Source: Pseudonocardia petroleophila
Lineage (GTDB): Bacteria > Actinomycetota > Actinomycetes > Mycobacteriales > Pseudonocardiaceae
Assembly: GCF_014235185.1 (NCBI RefSeq)
Contig: NZ_CP060131.1
Span: 689,501-753,500 of the forward strand
Reading direction: 5' to 3'
Length of the DNA: 64,000 bases
In this document: piece by piece, positions 39,041 to 47,393 of the stretch
Position numbering within the stretch: position 1 is the stretch's first letter
Layout of the letters: each line of letters starts with the position of its first letter
The notes under the pieces: model-generated
Told to the model about the DNA's origin: nothing
The model's database searches: none
What the model saw: the letters and a program-made list of their open reading frames with translations, nothing else
Made by a program: the position numbers and the translations under genes

Positions 39041-39069
39041 TTGTCGGTCGGCCGTGGGGTGCGGACCAT
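39041..39069 (+). promoter_or_regulatory. promoter of the XRE regulator gene
   Basis: -35 TTGTCG (39041-39046), 17 nt, -10 GACCAT (39064-39069). ATG 39077 follows 7 nt later, so the transcript is probably leaderless. Confidence 0.5.
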
Positions 39070-39076
39070 CGGCGTC

Positions 39077-39574
39077 ATGGTCTGGGGCCCCGACGACTTC
39101 CATCCGATCGGGCTCGTGCGGGCCGCCCGCAGGCGGGCCGACTGCTCGCAGCGCGAGCTCGCCGAGCGGGCGGGGCTGTCGCCGTCGACGGTCGGGCGGA
39201 TCGAGGCGGGGAGCCTCGCGCCGAGCATCGGCACCCTGACGCGGCTGCTCGCCGTGGCCGACCTCGCCCTCGTCGCGATCGACCCGGACGGGCACGTCGT
39301 CCGGCCGATGCTCGACCACCGCGACGACCTGCGCGACGGTGCCGACCGCCGTTACCCCGCCCACCTCGACACGGTCCTGGACCCCCGCCCCGGCGAGTGG
39401 TGGGGCGACCGGTACGGCCTGAGCCGGCCGCCGGAGACCTTCCGCCGCGACCGACGCAGGCGCGACGCGCAGCGCGCGCGATCGGTGTGGGAGGTCCGGG
39501 TCGCCCAGCAGCGCCACCGGCCGCCGCCCCCCACCGCCCGCGAGTGGCAGCGCCGACACCCCGACCTCTGGTGA
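39077..39574 (+). CDS. XRE-family helix-turn-helix regulator
   Basis: 165 residues from ATG 39077 (leaderless; the frame is open from 38954 without support). The HTH at about 14-66 has '[20 protein letters not shown]' and '[20 protein letters not shown]', followed by [13 protein letters not shown]. The C-terminal about 95 residues are Arg-rich with [35 protein letters not shown] sequence (landmark at about 95-125) and no known domain. Similar proteins are common in Pseudonocardiales. Two DnaA boxes precede its promoter. Targets are unknown. Confidence 0.82.
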   Translation: MVWGPDDFHPIGLVRAARRRADCSQRELAERAGLSPSTVGRIEAGSLAPSIGTLTRLLAVADLALVAIDPDGHVVRPMLDHRDDLRDGADRRYPAHLDTVLDPRPGEWWGDRYGLSRPPETFRRDRRRRDAQRARSVWEVRVAQQRHRPPPPTAREWQRRHPDLW

Positions 39575-39586
39575 TCACCCGCGGGA

Positions 39587-39592
39587 TAGCGT
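39587..39592 (+). promoter_or_regulatory. -10 box (TAGCGT) for leaderless dapD
   Basis: TAGCGT ends 7 nt before GTG 39600, within the 25-nt gap after the XRE gene. Confidence 0.5.
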
Positions 39593-39599
39593 CTGCGCC

Positions 39600-40541
39600 G
39601 TGAGCACCGCACCGCGCCGCGAGGGCGCTTCCGGCACCGGCCTGGCCACCGTCACCGACGACGACGCGGGCACGGTCCTCGACACCTGGTACCCCGCCCC
39701 CGCCCTCGGTCCCGACGCCACCGACGTCGCCACCGACCTCGAGCCCATGGCCGGGGTCGACGACGCCCGCGGGGTGCGCACCGTCGTCGTCCGCACCGTG
39801 ATCGACTCGCTCGCCGACCCGCCCGTCGACGCCTCCGACGTCTACCTGCGCCTGCACCTGCTCAGCCACCGGCTGGTCGCGCCGCACGAGGTCAACCTCG
39901 ACGGCCAGTTCGGGCTGCTCGCCAACGTCGTGTGGACCGACCGCGGCCCGTGCGCGGTGCCCGGCTTCGAGCTGGCCCGGATGCGGATGCGCGCCCGCCG
40001 CCCGGTCACCGTCTACGGCGTCGACAAGTTCCCGCGGATGGTCGACTACGTGGTCCCGACCGGCGTCCGCATCGCCGACGCCGACCGGGTCCGCCTGGGC
40101 GCGCACCTGGCCGAGGGCACCACCGTCATGCACGAGGGGTTCGTCAACTTCAACGCGGGCACCCTCGGCTCGTCGATGGTGGAGGGCCGGATCTCCGCGG
40201 GCGTGGTCGTCGGCGACGGGTCCGACGTCGGCGGCGGCGCCTCGATCATGGGGACGCTGTCCGGCGGCGGCAAGGAGGTCGTCTCCATCGGGCGGCGCTG
40301 CCTGCTCGGCGCGAACGCGGGCATCGGCATCTCCCTCGGCGACGACTGCGTCGTGGAGGCCGGTCTGTACGTCACCGCGGGCACCAAGGTCACGCTGCCC
40401 GACGGCTCCACGGCGGCCGCGCGCACGCTGTCCGGCCAGGACGGCCTGCTCTTCCGGCGCAACTCGGTGTCCGGCGCCGTCGAGGTCCTCCCCCGCACGG
40501 GCGAGGGCATCGCGCTCAACTCGGCCCTGCACGCGAACTAG
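39600..40541 (+). CDS. dapD: 2,3,4,5-tetrahydropyridine-2,6-dicarboxylate N-succinyltransferase
   Basis: 313 residues of the actinobacterial DapD type (Rv1201c). The N-terminal domain contains '[20 protein letters not shown]'. A left-handed beta-helix follows (from about 165), with '[20 protein letters not shown]', [21 protein letters not shown] and '[20 protein letters not shown]'. It succinylates tetrahydrodipicolinate with succinyl-CoA, the first committed step of the succinylase DAP/lysine route completed by dapC and dapE here. Confidence 0.95.
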   Translation: MSTAPRREGASGTGLATVTDDDAGTVLDTWYPAPALGPDATDVATDLEPMAGVDDARGVRTVVVRTVIDSLADPPVDASDVYLRLHLLSHRLVAPHEVNLDGQFGLLANVVWTDRGPCAVPGFELARMRMRARRPVTVYGVDKFPRMVDYVVPTGVRIADADRVRLGAHLAEGTTVMHEGFVNFNAGTLGSSMVEGRISAGVVVGDGSDVGGGASIMGTLSGGGKEVVSIGRRCLLGANAGIGISLGDDCVVEAGLYVTAGTKVTLPDGSTAAARTLSGQDGLLFRRNSVSGAVEVLPRTGEGIALNSALHAN

Positions 40542-40544
40542 GCT
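40539..40544 (+). promoter_or_regulatory. -10 box (TAGGCT) overlapping the dapD stop
   Basis: The TAG stop of dapD is the first half of TAGGCT, and GTG 40553 of the CHAD gene follows 8 nt later with no ribosome binding site. The CHAD gene may thus have its own leaderless transcript. Confidence 0.5.
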
Positions 40545-40552
40545 CTCCCGCC

Positions 40553-41506
40553 GTGCCCACCGCCGCTCCCCGCCGCTCCCGTCCGATGTCGATCGAGGCG
40601 TTCGACCTGCCCGCCCCGCTCACGGCGGCGCCGTCGGACGCCCCGCCGCACCACGTCCGCGCCGCCCTCGACCTGCGCCTGCGCGCCCTGCTGAAGCACG
40701 ACCCGGGCACCCGCACCGGCGAGGACATCGAGGACCTGCACCAGATGCGGGTGTCGGTGCGGCGGATGCGGGCCGCGCTCAAGGCCGCCCGTCCGCTGCT
40801 CGACCCGGCATGGGGCGACGGGCTGCGCGCCGAGCTGGGCTGGCTCGGCGGTGCGCTCGGGCCCGTCCGCGACCTCGACGTCATGCTGCTGCGCCTGCGC
40901 GGGGAGGTCGCCGCGCTGCCCGCCGCCGAGCAGGACGCCGGGCAGGTGCTCGTCGCCGCGCTGGAGGCCGAGCACGTCGCGGCCCGGGCCGAGATGCTCA
41001 CGGCGCTCGACGCGCCGCGCTACCTCGCGCTGGTGGAGCGCATCGCCGACGCGATCCGGCTGCCGCTGCCGACGCCGTCGGCGACGCAGGCCCAGCCCGA
41101 GCTGATCGACCTCATCCGCGCCGAGGCCGCCAGGATGGCGAAGGCGGTGCGCAGGGCCGGGGAGGACCCGCCCGACGAGGTGCTGCACGCCCTGCGCATC
41201 CACGGCAAGCGGGTGCGCTACACCGGCGAGCTCGTGCAGCCCGCGTTCCGCGGCACCCCGACCGGCAAGGCGATCAAGGAGCTGCTCGGGGCCACCGAGG
41301 AGCTGCAGGAGGTGCTGGGCGACCACCAGGACGCGTGCGTCGCCGAGACCCGCATCCGCGAGCTCCTCGACGGGCTCGGCGACGAGCCCGACGCCTACGT
41401 CGTGTTCGTCGCGGGCCGGCTGGTGGAACGCGAGCGCACCCGGGCCGAGGCCAAGCGCGCCGAGTGGTGGCCGGCGTGGGAGAAGGTCGCGGCGGTCGAT
41501 CTCTAG
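40553..41506 (+). CDS. CHAD domain protein (polyphosphate-binding type)
   Basis: 317 residues from GTG 40553. CHAD repeats show the conserved His/Arg helices: 'EDIEDLHQMRVSVRRMRAAL' at about 60-80 and 'EVLHALRIHGKRVRYTGELV' at about 210-230, then ELQEVLGDHQDACVAETR. CHAD domains bind polyphosphate and target proteins to polyP granules. No CYTH triphosphatase is fused or adjacent. The stop overlaps the convergent MFS stop (CTAG, 41503-41506). Confidence 0.88.
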   Translation: MPTAAPRRSRPMSIEAFDLPAPLTAAPSDAPPHHVRAALDLRLRALLKHDPGTRTGEDIEDLHQMRVSVRRMRAALKAARPLLDPAWGDGLRAELGWLGGALGPVRDLDVMLLRLRGEVAALPAAEQDAGQVLVAALEAEHVAARAEMLTALDAPRYLALVERIADAIRLPLPTPSATQAQPELIDLIRAEAARMAKAVRRAGEDPPDEVLHALRIHGKRVRYTGELVQPAFRGTPTGKAIKELLGATEELQEVLGDHQDACVAETRIRELLDGLGDEPDAYVVFVAGRLVERERTRAEAKRAEWWPAWEKVAAVDL

Positions 41507-42693
41507 CCGTCGTCACCGCGGGGCCGGTCGCCGATCCTCACGATCGCGAAGGCCTGCAGCGCCCCGGCCGCGAGCAGCACCGCGATCGCGGCCGGGTACC
41601 GGCCCGTCACGTCCAGCAGCACGCCCATCAGCAGCGGGGCGAGGCCGGCCGCTGTGTAGCCGACGCCCAGGGCGAACCCGCTGGTGGCGGCGCTCGCCGC
41701 GCCGTCCGGGGTGCGCCACGCGATCACCGTGAGCCCCAGCGGGAACCCCGCGCCGACGCCGATGCCCATCAGCACGACCCAGATCCACGGGCCGAGCAGC
41801 GGGGGCATCGGCAGGACCGCCGCCCCGATGGTGCCGAGCAGCCCGCAGGCCAGCGTCAGCATCGCCCAGAACCGCCAGCGGCGGCGCCGCTCGGCGAGGG
41901 CGGGAGCGAGCAGCGCGGCCGGGATCTGGGTCACGCTCCACACCGCGAGGAGCAGTCCGGCCTGCGTCGGGCTCCAGCCCTGGCCCTCGTAATAGGGCGC
42001 GAGCCAGGTCAGCCAGCCGTAGAACATGACCGAGGTGCCGGCCTGGTAGCAGGCCGTGAGCCGGGTGAACGGGTCGCGCCACGGCAGCAGCGTGCGGTCA
42101 CCGCTGCGCCGGGGTACCGGGACGCGCCGCGCGATCGGCGTCCAGACCGCGACGGCGAGCACCGCGGGCACCGCCCACACCGCCAGCGAGAACGACCAGC
42201 CGCCCAGCGCCACCGACAGCGGTACGGCGACGGCACTGGCGACGGTGGCCCCGACCATCATCGAGACGACGTACCCGCCGGTCGCCACCCCGGCGCGCTC
42301 CGCCAGGTGCTCCTTGACGACCCCGGAGATCAGCACGCCGGCCAGCCCGATCCCCGCGCCGACGACCAGGCTGCCGCCGATCAGCGCCCACAGCTGCGGG
42401 ATCCCGCGCAGCACCCCGCCCAGCGCGACCAGCCCCACCGCCCCGCCGAGCGCGCGCTCCCGGCCGAACCGGGCGCCGACCGCGGGCCCGGCGAACGACC
42501 CGGCGCCCATCATCAGCACGGCCCCGGCCTGCACCAGCCCGGCGACCCCCGCGGACGTGCCCAGCTCGGCGCGCACGGTCTCGAGCAGTGGCGGGTATCC
42601 GGCCAGCGACGCGCGGAGGTTCGCGGCCAGCGCGAGCAGGCCGAGGAGGACCACCCACGGCCGCACCGCCGCGGGTCGGGTCACGGTGCTCAT
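41503..42693 (-). CDS. MFS transporter (CynX/NimT-like)
   Basis: 396 residues from ATG 42693 with about 12 hydrophobic helices. Family landmarks are 'LLGLLALAANLRASLAGYPP', AGLVQAGAVLMMGAGSFAGP and WLTWLAPYYEGQGWSPTQAG. Members export or import small anions or drugs (cyanate, 2-nitroimidazole); the substrate is unknown. The start region is duplicated: a 17-bp tandem repeat creates an out-of-frame upstream ATG at 42710 reading MSTVTR-stop, whose TGA overlaps the real ATG. Confidence 0.88.
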   Translation of the reverse strand: MSTVTRPAAVRPWVVLLGLLALAANLRASLAGYPPLLETVRAELGTSAGVAGLVQAGAVLMMGAGSFAGPAVGARFGRERALGGAVGLVALGGVLRGIPQLWALIGGSLVVGAGIGLAGVLISGVVKEHLAERAGVATGGYVVSMMVGATVASAVAVPLSVALGGWSFSLAVWAVPAVLAVAVWTPIARRVPVPRRSGDRTLLPWRDPFTRLTACYQAGTSVMFYGWLTWLAPYYEGQGWSPTQAGLLLAVWSVTQIPAALLAPALAERRRRWRFWAMLTLACGLLGTIGAAVLPMPPLLGPWIWVVLMGIGVGAGFPLGLTVIAWRTPDGAASAATSGFALGVGYTAAGLAPLLMGVLLDVTGRYPAAIAVLLAAGALQAFAIVRIGDRPRGDDG

Positions 42694-42710
42694 CGGGTCA
42701 CGGTGCTCAT
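42677..42710. repeat. 17-bp perfect tandem duplication over the MFS start
   Basis: CGGGTCACGGTGCTCAT occurs at 42677-42693 and again at 42694-42710. Each copy carries an ATG on the minus strand; the outer one overlaps the dapC stop and the inner one starts the transporter. Confidence 0.95.
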
Positions 42711-43789
42711 GGCGCGAGCCTGGCCACCGCAGCGTCGATCCGCTCGTCGGTCGCGGTGAGCGCCACGCGCACGTGCTGCGCCCCCGCCGGTCCGTAGAAC
42801 TCCCCCGGTGCCACCAGGACACCGTGACCCGCGAACTCGCGCACCGTCGACCGGGAGGGCTGTCCGGCGGTGGCCCAGAGGTAGAGCCCGGCCGCGGAGT
42901 GGTCGACGCGCAGGCCCGCCTTCTCCAGCGCGACGCGCAGCCGGCCGCGCCGCGCCGCGTACACGGCGGCCTGGGCGGTGACGTGCGCGTCGTCGGACGC
43001 GGCGGCCTCCATCGCGGCCTGCACCGGTCGCGGCACGATCATGCCGGCGTGCTTGCGCACCTCGAGCAGGCCCGCGACCAGCGACGGGTCACCGGTGACG
43101 AACCCGGCGCGGTACCCGGCGAGCCCGGAGGACTTCGACATCGAGTGCACGGCGAGCAGGCCCTCGTGCGAGCCGCCGCAGACGTCGGGGTGCAGGACCG
43201 ACGACGCCCCGTCGGACAGGGACAGGTAGCACTCGTCGGACGCGACGACGGCGCCGCGCTCCCGCGCCCAGGCCACGACCTTGCGCAGGTGCTCGGGCGG
43301 GAGCACCTGACCGGTGGGGTTGGACGGCGAGTTCACCCACACCAGTCCGACCCGCGCCGGGCCGAGGGCGGTGAGCCCGTCGGACCGCACGGGCGTGGCG
43401 CCGGCGATCCGGGCGCCGACCTCGTAGGTCGGGTAGGACAGCTCCGGGATGACGACGGTGTCGCCCGCCCCGAGGCCGAGCAGCGTCGGCAGCCACGCGA
43501 CCAGCTCCTTGGAGCCGATCGTCGGCAGGACCGCCACCGGGTCGACGGCGACGCCGAAGCGGCGCAGCAGGGACCCGGCGACCGCCGCCCGCAGCGACTC
43601 GGGCCCGTGCGTCGTCGGGTACCCGGGCTCGTCGGCGGCCGGGCCGGACAGCGCCGCCCGCACCACGGGCGCGATCGGGTCGACCGGGGTGCCGACGGAG
43701 AGGTCGACGATGCCGTCGGGGTGCGCGGCCGCGAGGGCCTTGTCCCCGGCGAGGGAGTCCCAGGGGAAGTCGGGCAGCTGCCCTATCAC
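42707..43789 (-). CDS. dapC: succinyldiaminopimelate transaminase
   Basis: 360 residues from GTG 43789 (4-nt overlap with the ferredoxin stop). A fold-type-I class I/II aminotransferase: [69 protein letters not shown], and the PLP lysine in [17 protein letters not shown]. It converts N-succinyl-2-amino-6-ketopimelate to N-succinyl-L,L-DAP. The ferredoxin-dapC order is that of Rv1177-Rv1178 in mycobacteria, which supports the assignment. Confidence 0.92.
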   Translation of the reverse strand: MIGQLPDFPWDSLAGDKALAAAHPDGIVDLSVGTPVDPIAPVVRAALSGPAADEPGYPTTHGPESLRAAVAGSLLRRFGVAVDPVAVLPTIGSKELVAWLPTLLGLGAGDTVVIPELSYPTYEVGARIAGATPVRSDGLTALGPARVGLVWVNSPSNPTGQVLPPEHLRKVVAWARERGAVVASDECYLSLSDGASSVLHPDVCGGSHEGLLAVHSMSKSSGLAGYRAGFVTGDPSLVAGLLEVRKHAGMIVPRPVQAAMEAAASDDAHVTAQAAVYAARRGRLRVALEKAGLRVDHSAAGLYLWATAGQPSRSTVREFAGHGVLVAPGEFYGPAGAQHVRVALTATDERIDAAVARLAP

Positions 43790-44112
43790 TCGTCGTGCTC
43801 TTGCGGGGGCAGGCTCTTGGCCGGCTCGACGTCCATCTCGGTCTTGCCGACCTTCGACGCGCCGCCGGGGCTGCCCAGGTCGTCGAAGAAGTCGACGTTG
43901 GCCTTGGTGTAGGCGGTCCACTGCTCGGGGACGTCGTCCTCGTAGTAGATGGCCTCGACCGGGCAGACCGGCTCGCAGGCACCGCAGTCGACGCACTCGT
44001 CGGGGTGGATGTACATCATCCGCCCGCCCTCGTAGATGCAGTCCACCGGGCACTCTTCGATACACGCCTTGTCGAGGAGGTCGACGCAGGGCTCGGCGAT
44101 CACGTAGGTCAC
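43786..44112 (-). CDS. fdxA: 7Fe ferredoxin
   Basis: 108 residues with ligands for a [3Fe-4S] and a [4Fe-4S] cluster: C9 and C17 with C21 in [19 protein letters not shown], and the second set in [20 protein letters not shown]. The C-terminal extension is the usual seven-iron FdxA/FdxC form. It is an electron donor, for example to P450s or nitrite/sulfite-type reductases. It heads the fdxA-dapC-MFS operon. Confidence 0.95.
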   Translation of the reverse strand: MTYVIAEPCVDLLDKACIEECPVDCIYEGGRMMYIHPDECVDCGACEPVCPVEAIYYEDDVPEQWTAYTKANVDFFDDLGSPGGASKVGKTEMDVEPAKSLPPQEHDE

Positions 44113-44216
44113 GGGGGTCCTCCGGTCGGGCAGGTCAGGGCGTGAACAGTATGTATCGGAAGGGGACGTCGCACCCAGCCGGGGCGGTGTGACGCGCGTC
44201 GTCGGAGGATAGCCGA

Positions 44217-45179
44217 GTGGATCTCCTCGACTCGCTCGCCGGACGCCGGGTGTCCCTGCGCCACCGCGTCGGCGACCGCGACGGCCGCCCCCTGTTCAGC
44301 GACGCCGTCGGCGAGCTCACGACGGGTCCCGACGCCGTCACCGTCGCGACGCGTCGCGGGCCGGTGCAGGTCGCGCGGGCCGCGGTCGTGGCCGTGCGCG
44401 CGGTCCCGCCCGCCCCGCCCCGCCGGGCGTCCTGGGGTGCGGTGGCGCACCTGGAGGAGCTGTGCGCCGACGCCTGGCCGAGCCCCGCCGACGAGCGCCT
44501 CGGCGCGTGGCGGCTCCGCGCCGCGGGCGGGTACACCGCGCGGGCCAACGCGGCGCTGGCCCTGGGCGACCCCGGCGTGCCGCTGCCCGCCGCGCTGGAC
44601 GCGGTGCGCGCGTTCGCCGCGGCGCACGGCATCCCGCCGCGCGTCACCGTGCCGACGGGGTCGCCGTGGGACACCGCGGTGTCCGGGGCGGGCTGGGTGC
44701 TCGACGTCGGGCACCCGGCGGGCGCGGAGGTCGCGGTGCTCGTCACCGAGCTGGCGGGGGTCACCGCGGCCGACGGACCGTGGACGATCACGACCCCCGA
44801 CCGCCCCGACGACGACTGGTGGGCCCTGGGCCTGCGCGGCGGCCGGCCCAGCCCCGTGCAGCGCCACGTCCTCGACCCGGACGACGGCTCCACCGCTTTC
44901 GTGCTCGCACGCGACGCCGCGGGCGCCGCGGTGGGACAGGTCCGGGCCACCGTGGTGCAGGACCACCTGCACCTGTCCTGGCTGGAGGTCGTGCCCGCCG
45001 CGCGCCGCCGGGGGCTGGGCGCGGCGCTCGTGGCCGCCGCGGCGGGGTGGGCGCGGACCCGCGGCGCCCGCTTCGGCGTGCTGCAGGTGGCGCTGCACAA
45101 CACCGGGGCCCGCGCGCTCTACGCGGGCACCGGCTGGACCGAGCACCACCGCTACCGCTACCTCGTGCCCCCCGCCTGA
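44217..45179 (+). CDS. GNAT acetyltransferase with N-terminal beta domain
   Basis: 320 residues from GTG 44217 (GGAGGA at 44203-44208). Residues 1-75 form a small domain ('[20 protein letters not shown]') found in actinobacterial GNAT proteins next to fdxA. The C-terminal GNAT core has [21 protein letters not shown] (acetyl-CoA loop RRRGLG) and [17 protein letters not shown]. It probably acetylates a small molecule or protein N-terminus; the substrate is unknown. Divergent from fdxA, 104 nt between starts. Confidence 0.87.
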   Translation: MDLLDSLAGRRVSLRHRVGDRDGRPLFSDAVGELTTGPDAVTVATRRGPVQVARAAVVAVRAVPPAPPRRASWGAVAHLEELCADAWPSPADERLGAWRLRAAGGYTARANAALALGDPGVPLPAALDAVRAFAAAHGIPPRVTVPTGSPWDTAVSGAGWVLDVGHPAGAEVAVLVTELAGVTAADGPWTITTPDRPDDDWWALGLRGGRPSPVQRHVLDPDDGSTAFVLARDAAGAAVGQVRATVVQDHLHLSWLEVVPAARRRGLGAALVAAAAGWARTRGARFGVLQVALHNTGARALYAGTGWTEHHRYRYLVPPA

Positions 45180-45182
45180 GGG

Positions 45183-45956
45183 TCAGGCGACCTTCAGGCG
45201 CTTCTCCGCCTCGCGGGCCGCGCGCTTGAGGCCGGACCACTCCCCCAGGTACTTCCCGACGGCGCCGACCACCGGGAGGTTGCTCAGCGCGGAGTGGAAC
45301 CAGTTGCCGTGCGGGTGCTTGTCGAGCTCGGCCTCGACGGCGAACAGCGCCCGGCCCAGCCGCCACACGGCCGACCCGATGCGCTGCAGCGTCGGGCGGG
45401 TGTCGGGCTCGGCGAGGTCGCCGGTGAGCTCGGCGGCGCGGTCGTCGGCCGCCCGGTCCGCCGCCGCGTCCGGCCGGTCGACGGTGAGCTCGCGCCGGAA
45501 CAGCACCGCCCCCAGCAGCCCGATGAGCTCGTCCTCGTCGTGGACGCCGTGCTCGCCCGCGATCGCGACCAGCACGAGCCCCTGCCCGGCCGCGCCGAGC
45601 GCCGACGACACCGGGAGCCGCTTCGCGAGGACCCCGCCGATGCCGGGGATCGCCGCGATCAGCGTGGTGAACCGGCCGACGCGGCGCACCCACCAGCGCG
45701 ACCGCTCGGCCGGCTGCATCGACGCCCACGCCGCCGTGCCGGGGACCTCGACGGAGGCGAGGAAGTCGAGCACCTTCTCCCGCACGCTGCGCTCGTGGTC
45801 CGGGCCCTGCTCCTCCGTGACGCGCGCCCGCAGGCCGAACGGGTCGGTGTCGCGCAGCCCGGCCAGCACCGGACGCGTGGCCCGGACGAACGGGCGCAGC
45901 GCCGCCACCACCGCGGCGTCGCTGATCGGCCCGTCCGACGTCTTCTGCTCACCCAC
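45183..45956 (-). CDS. conserved protein of unknown function
   Basis: 257 residues. The sequence is helical with a central hydrophobic stretch 'FTTLIAAIPGIGGVLAKRLP' and 'AAGQGLVLVAIAGEHGVHDE' at about 95-140, which resembles EcsC-family proteins but not strongly enough to name it. The C-terminus (SNLPVVGAVGKYLGEWSGLK) is amphipathic and basic. It overlaps the upstream membrane-protein gene by 8 nt, so it belongs to the mshB operon. No catalytic motif is visible. Confidence 0.7.
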   Translation of the reverse strand: MGEQKTSDGPISDAAVVAALRPFVRATRPVLAGLRDTDPFGLRARVTEEQGPDHERSVREKVLDFLASVEVPGTAAWASMQPAERSRWWVRRVGRFTTLIAAIPGIGGVLAKRLPVSSALGAAGQGLVLVAIAGEHGVHDEDELIGLLGAVLFRRELTVDRPDAAADRAADDRAAELTGDLAEPDTRPTLQRIGSAVWRLGRALFAVEAELDKHPHGNWFHSALSNLPVVGAVGKYLGEWSGLKRAAREAEKRLKVA

Positions 45957-46362
45957 GGAACTCCCCGTTCACCACGCGCTGCAGGGCCCACAGGCCCGCA
46001 GCCAGTCCACCGAGCACCAGTGCGCCGGACTGCCAGTTGAGCGGCACCAGCACGTCGCCGCCCGGGCCCGCCACGGCCAGCACCCCCACCACCACGAACC
46101 ACGCGAGGACCGGGGCACCGGCGACGCCGGGCCGGTCGTCGATCTCGCCGGCGCGCAGCACCAGCCACGGTAGGATCAGCACCGTCAGCACCGCGCCCAT
46201 CGGCACCGGGACGCCGCCGGTGTAGATCTGGGCGAACGCGACGCCGAACGCGCCGAGCAGCACCCCGTCGACGACGAGCAGGACCAGCGCCAGCACCGTG
46301 ACCGCGCGCGACTCCGGCCGCGGCGCGATCTCGTGGGCGACGACCTCCCCCGGCGCGGTCAC
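45949..46362 (-). CDS. four-helix membrane protein downstream of mshB (Rv1171-like)
   Basis: 137 residues from GTG 46362, which overlaps the mshB stop by 4 nt; a longer frame to 46473 is not supported. Four hydrophobic helices: 'VLALVLLVVDGVLLGAFGVA', GAVLTVLILPWLVLRA, PVLAWFVVVGVLAVAG and GALVLGGLAAGLWAL. A membrane protein in the same place follows mshB in mycobacteria (Rv1171c). Function unknown. Confidence 0.8.
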   Translation of the reverse strand: MTAPGEVVAHEIAPRPESRAVTVLALVLLVVDGVLLGAFGVAFAQIYTGGVPVPMGAVLTVLILPWLVLRAGEIDDRPGVAGAPVLAWFVVVGVLAVAGPGGDVLVPLNWQSGALVLGGLAAGLWALQRVVNGEFRG

Positions 46363-47219
46363 GACCCGTCCCCGAACAGGCCGCCCGCCGGACCGGAGAA
46401 CTCCTCCACGTCCAGCAGCGGCTGCGCCACCCCGTTGCTCATCGCGAGCGCCACCACACCACCCTGCTCCCACACCGAGATCTGCGTGGCGTGCGCCCGC
46501 ATCGCGGCGATCCTCGCCCCCCGCACCCCGGACACGTCCACCCGGGTGGTCACCTCGGCGTCGGGGACGCTCGGCAGCTCGTCGGGCGCGGGGATCCGGA
46601 AGGGCACGCCGGGGGTGCCGGCCAGCTCCGCGAGCCCGGCGTCGAGCGTGGAGCGGGCGATCACCGTGAAGAACAGCCGGGCCGGGACCCGGGCCACCGC
46701 CGCCACCGTGACCTCGTGCGCGCGGACGTGGTCGGGGTGGCCGTAGCCGCCGTCGGGGCCGTAGGTGACGACGACGTGCGGCCGGACCTCGGCCAGCACC
46801 GCGGCGAGCGCGTCGACCTGCTCGTCGAACGCCTGCGGCGCCGCGAAGGCCCGCGGGTGCAGGACCTCGGGTGTGGCGGCGCGCACACCGTGCCCGGCGA
46901 GCGCCATGCCCGAATCACGCCATCTGCCCGTTCCGCCCAGGAAGCGGTGGTCGGTGACGCCGAGCGCCGCGCAGGCCCCGGAGAGCTCCCCGATGCGGTA
47001 GCCGCCGAGCTGGTCGGCCGCCTCGGCGGCCAGTCCGCGCAGCGACTCGGGGATCACCTCGCCCTGCTCGCCGAGCGTGCACGTCACCAGCGTGACCGCC
47101 GTGTCGGGATCCGCGGCGAGGGTCGCGAGGGTGCCCCCGGTGGCGAGCGTCTCGTCGTCGGGATGGGCGTGCACGAACACGATCCGGCGCCCCCCGCGGG
47201 CCGTGGTGGAACGGGTCAC
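46359..47219 (-). CDS. mshB: GlcNAc-inositol deacetylase (mycothiol biosynthesis)
   Basis: 286 residues from GTG 47219. It is a LmbE/PIG-L family zinc enzyme: VFVHAHPDDETLATGG holds the zinc ligands His and Asp, and 'GPDGGYGHPDHVRAHEVTVA' holds the third ligand His and a catalytic residue. The length and 'VTCTLGEQGEVIPESLRGLA' match MshB rather than Mca. It deacetylates GlcNAc-Ins to GlcN-Ins in mycothiol synthesis, supporting an actinobacterial host. Orthologue of Rv1170. Confidence 0.93.
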   Translation of the reverse strand: MTRSTTARGGRRIVFVHAHPDDETLATGGTLATLAADPDTAVTLVTCTLGEQGEVIPESLRGLAAEAADQLGGYRIGELSGACAALGVTDHRFLGGTGRWRDSGMALAGHGVRAATPEVLHPRAFAAPQAFDEQVDALAAVLAEVRPHVVVTYGPDGGYGHPDHVRAHEVTVAAVARVPARLFFTVIARSTLDAGLAELAGTPGVPFRIPAPDELPSVPDAEVTTRVDVSGVRGARIAAMRAHATQISVWEQGGVVALAMSNGVAQPLLDVEEFSGPAGGLFGDGS

Positions 47220-47393
47220 GGGACCGAGCGTAGGCGGTCCGCGCAGCTCACCGGCCCCGGCCGAGCGGCGCGCGGCGCGCAACCGATTTGTTATCGTCCC
47301 TCGCCGTGACTGCGGTTACTGTGCGGTCACTTGCCCGGCTCGCGGTCGAGGAGCGCCACCCGTTCCCGCCGCGCCTGTCAGATTTGGAAGCAC

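Larger units (their letters stand above)
38172..39076. other. 905-nt repeat-rich intergenic region, no gene seen
   Basis: Between the divergent dapE and XRE genes no frame has protein-like composition. The region contains (CGGA)13, a 25-bp perfect dyad of unusually low GC for this genome, 17-nt tandem repeats, two DnaA boxes 40 bp apart and the XRE promoter, each listed separately. The rest (38172-38490 and about 38745-38970) is low-complexity GC-rich sequence with no signal I can name. Confidence 0.7.
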
